Assembly: GCA_937928475.1 (NCBI GenBank)
Contig: CALFVE010000062.1
Location: 1-6,466, forward strand
DNA from: an uncultured bacterium
GTDB taxonomy: Bacteria; Armatimonadota; Zipacnadia; Zipacnadales; Zipacnadaceae
DNA: 6,466 bases
Direction of reading: 5' to 3'
Part shown: one piece after another, positions 4,839 through 6,466 of the stretch
Position numbering within the stretch: the first letter of the stretch is position 1
Layout: each line of letters opens with the position of its first letter
The notes under the pieces: generated by a model
What the model saw: the letters and a program-made list of their open reading frames with translations, nothing else
Databases searched by the model: none
Told to the model about the DNA's origin: nothing
Position numbers and translations under genes: made by a program

Positions 4839-6466
4839 GTGCGCGGCAGGGCTCCCCATTATCTGGTCGGCATCGGCATCGGCCTTGTCAGCGGCCTCCT
4901 GGCGGCCTGGCTGTGTCACCCCCAGACGCGCGCCGGCCTGCTAGCCCAGGGCCTGTGGCGCATGGAGCTGGTCACCTACGACTACCGCCTCTCCTACTCT
5001 CCCTCTCCCGGGCCGAGCGCCGAGATCGTACTGGTCACCATTGATGACGAGTCCTTCTCGCAGCCTCAACTCCAGCGCTGACCTTGGCCCCGGCGATTCA
5101 ATGCGCGAGTTATCAAGAACCTGACAGCCGCTGGTGCGCGGCTCATCGGGATGAACATGGTCCTGGCCGGGGTGAGTGGTGGGGGTGGCCCGGAGGCCGG
5201 TCACAAGGGCCCGCTAGCGTTGTCCGAGCCCTCCCACGACGACAAGTGGCTGACGCGAGCCCTTAGGGGCGCCGGGAACGTTGTGCTGGCCATGGAGGTG
5301 GCCAGCGCGCCGGTGGCCGGACGGGAAGGCGGGGCGGAACTGATCGTGGGCAACTTCCCCTTCGAGGACTTCGAGGACGCCGCCCTGGGCCTGGCCTGCG
5401 CGAACATGCCCCGCGCCCTCGATGGCGTTGTCCGGCGCAACTGGCTCTCAGTCACCCATCAGGATGAGTCCTTCCCCTCCCTGCCGGTAGCGCTGGCCGC
5501 GCACTACCAAAACAGCACTCCCGCTCAGGTGGGCGCAACCGCCCTGGCCCTCGGCCAGGCGCAGCATCCAGCACTGAGCGGCAACAGCATTCTGGTAGCC
5601 TATCGGGCGCCCATCGGGGCGGGCTTTCGCCGACTGCCCTATTATCGGATCCTCGAGAACGACTTTGACCCGCAGCAGGTGGCCGGTGCGATCGTGCTCC
5701 TTGGCAGCATCGCGGCCGAATTGCACGATCTGCACTATACGCCCATGGCCTTGCGGGGGGCGGGCGGCACGGGAGAGAAAGCAGCGCTCATGCCGGGGGT
5801 GGAGATCGTGGCCAACACCACCGATGGGCTGATCCACGGCCGCAACATCAAGCCGCTGGATCCGTCGGCTACGGCGGCCTTGACGGTGGTCGCAGCGATG
5901 GTGATGGCGGCGCTGCTGGTATGGCTACGTCCGCTCAAGGCGCTGGCCCTTGGTTGGTTGCCACTGGTCGTTCTCGCCGTGGTAGGGACCTTCGAAATCT
6001 TCTGGACACGGCGGCTGTGGGTGCCGGCCATCCCGCTCTTGCTGGGCCTAACGCTATCATACGGCGCGGGCACCATCTACCTGGAACTGACCGCCGTACG
6101 GGGCCAGCGCCGGCTGCGCCAGGCCTGGGCCAAGCGGGTCTCCTCCGAGGTGCTTAGTGTTATCCTGAACAATCTTGGGCTGACCAAGGTCGGCGGCCGG
6201 CGCCTGGTGGAGACGGTCTTCTTCTCCGACCTACAGGGTTTTACCCCCTTCTGCCACTCTTCCCCACCGGAGCAGGTCGTGGAGCAAGTCAATAAGTACC
6301 TGACCATCGCCACTCAGGTGATTCGCGCGCATGGCGGGACCCTGCACAAGTTCATCGGCGATGGAGTCATGGCCGTCTTCGGCGATTCCGTGGAGCAGCC
6401 TGACCATGCGCTCAGGGCGGTGCAAGCGGAGCGGGACTTCCTCCAACGGATGAACGAACTCCGGAG
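4839..6466 (+). CDS. CHASE2 sensor-class III adenylate/guanylate cyclase, interrupted by in-frame TGA, 3' end outside window
   Basis: The frame from GTG 4839 runs to the window edge (542 codons) with a single stop, TGA at 5079-5081 (codon 81); both sides are in the same frame. Layout: a membrane helix at about 8-25, an extracytoplasmic CHASE2 domain at about 40-335, three membrane helices at about 345-365, 369-389 and 393-414, then a class III cyclase catalytic domain from about 458. CHASE2 marks are VTIDDES (66-72), PWPRRFNARVIKNLTAAGAR (from 82), IVLLGSIAAELHD (from 285) and PGVEIVA (from 319). In the cyclase domain FFSDLQGFT carries metal-binding Asp D464, and HKFIGDGVMAVFG carries K504 and the second Asp D508. 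Later substrate-selecting residues lie beyond the edge, so cAMP versus cGMP is undecided. Codon 81 falls where relatives have the first Trp of RWPWPR, so one TGG-to-TGA change explains the break. If real, translation could restart only at ATG 5151, giving a protein without its first membrane helix. It may therefore be a recent pseudogene. Confidence 0.85.
5079..5081 (+). other. In-frame TGA at the conserved CHASE2 Trp position
   Basis: The codons read CAG CGC TGA CCT TGG CCC CGG, that is Q-R-stop-P-W-P-R, against the R-W-P-W-P-R motif usual in CHASE2 domains. TGA ends both intact minus-strand genes, so it is taken as a real stop here and not a Trp codon. Confidence 0.8.

Noticed and set aside
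4721..4944. Zinc-ribbon-like CPRC...CAAG in another frame before and over the cyclase start
   Set aside because: The cysteine pattern is incomplete, the frame overlaps the well-supported cyclase start and first membrane helix, and no good start signal is present.
5079..5081. TGA read as selenocysteine or as Trp in an alternative code
   Set aside because: The family has Trp here, not Cys; no SECIS-like hairpin was recognised downstream; and TGA is the stop of both intact minus-strand genes.

Overview
The window is GC-rich DNA from a bacterium that cannot be named from this stretch alone. Two things suggest a free-living lineage of the Planctomycetota/Lentisphaerota/Verrucomicrobiota or Armatimonadota kind. 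The first is the C-terminal tail of a prepilin-like protein with the H-X9-DG motif at the left edge. The second is a Cys-type sulfatase paired with an anaerobic sulfatase-maturating radical SAM enzyme. This placement is inference from gene content. TGA ends both intact minus-strand genes, so a standard-type code with TGA as stop is assumed.

Left part (1-3043). The prepilin-like gene tail on the + strand converges on a two-gene minus-strand operon. A perfect 11-bp GC-rich inverted repeat (282-315) lies between them and probably terminates both. The operon reads right to left. A sulfatase (start at 3043, not the longer possible start at 3190) overlaps by 4 nt (ATGA) a radical SAM/SPASM sulfatase maturase. 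The maturase keeps all eleven cluster cysteines and also carries a C-terminal SEC-C zinc motif. The second gene makes the formylglycine that the first needs for catalysis.

Right part (about 3278-6466, + strand). After a divergent spacer of about 235 nt comes a different sort of cluster. It contains (a) a wrecked P-loop ATPase gene of the AAA type, which has a recognisable Walker A, DEFD box and C-terminal helical motifs but lacks a 5' end and carries an in-frame TAG and a +1 shift; (b) an intact 187-aa SLOG-fold protein (GVTGHR start, GGT loop), probably a nucleotide-derivative binding or processing protein; and (c) a CHASE2-class III nucleotide cyclase running off the right edge, whose frame is open throughout except for one TGA exactly where the CHASE2 family has Trp in its RWPWPR motif. 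The combination looks like a sensor, nucleotide-signal and ATPase module of the nucleotide-centric signalling or conflict type.

All three coding lesions lie in the right-hand cluster, while 2.7 kb of sulfatase operon is clean. The simplest reading is that the signalling module is decaying, with the SLOG gene surviving. Sequencing error at the single-base lesions is the main alternative. No rRNA, tRNA, CRISPR array or insertion sequence was seen.
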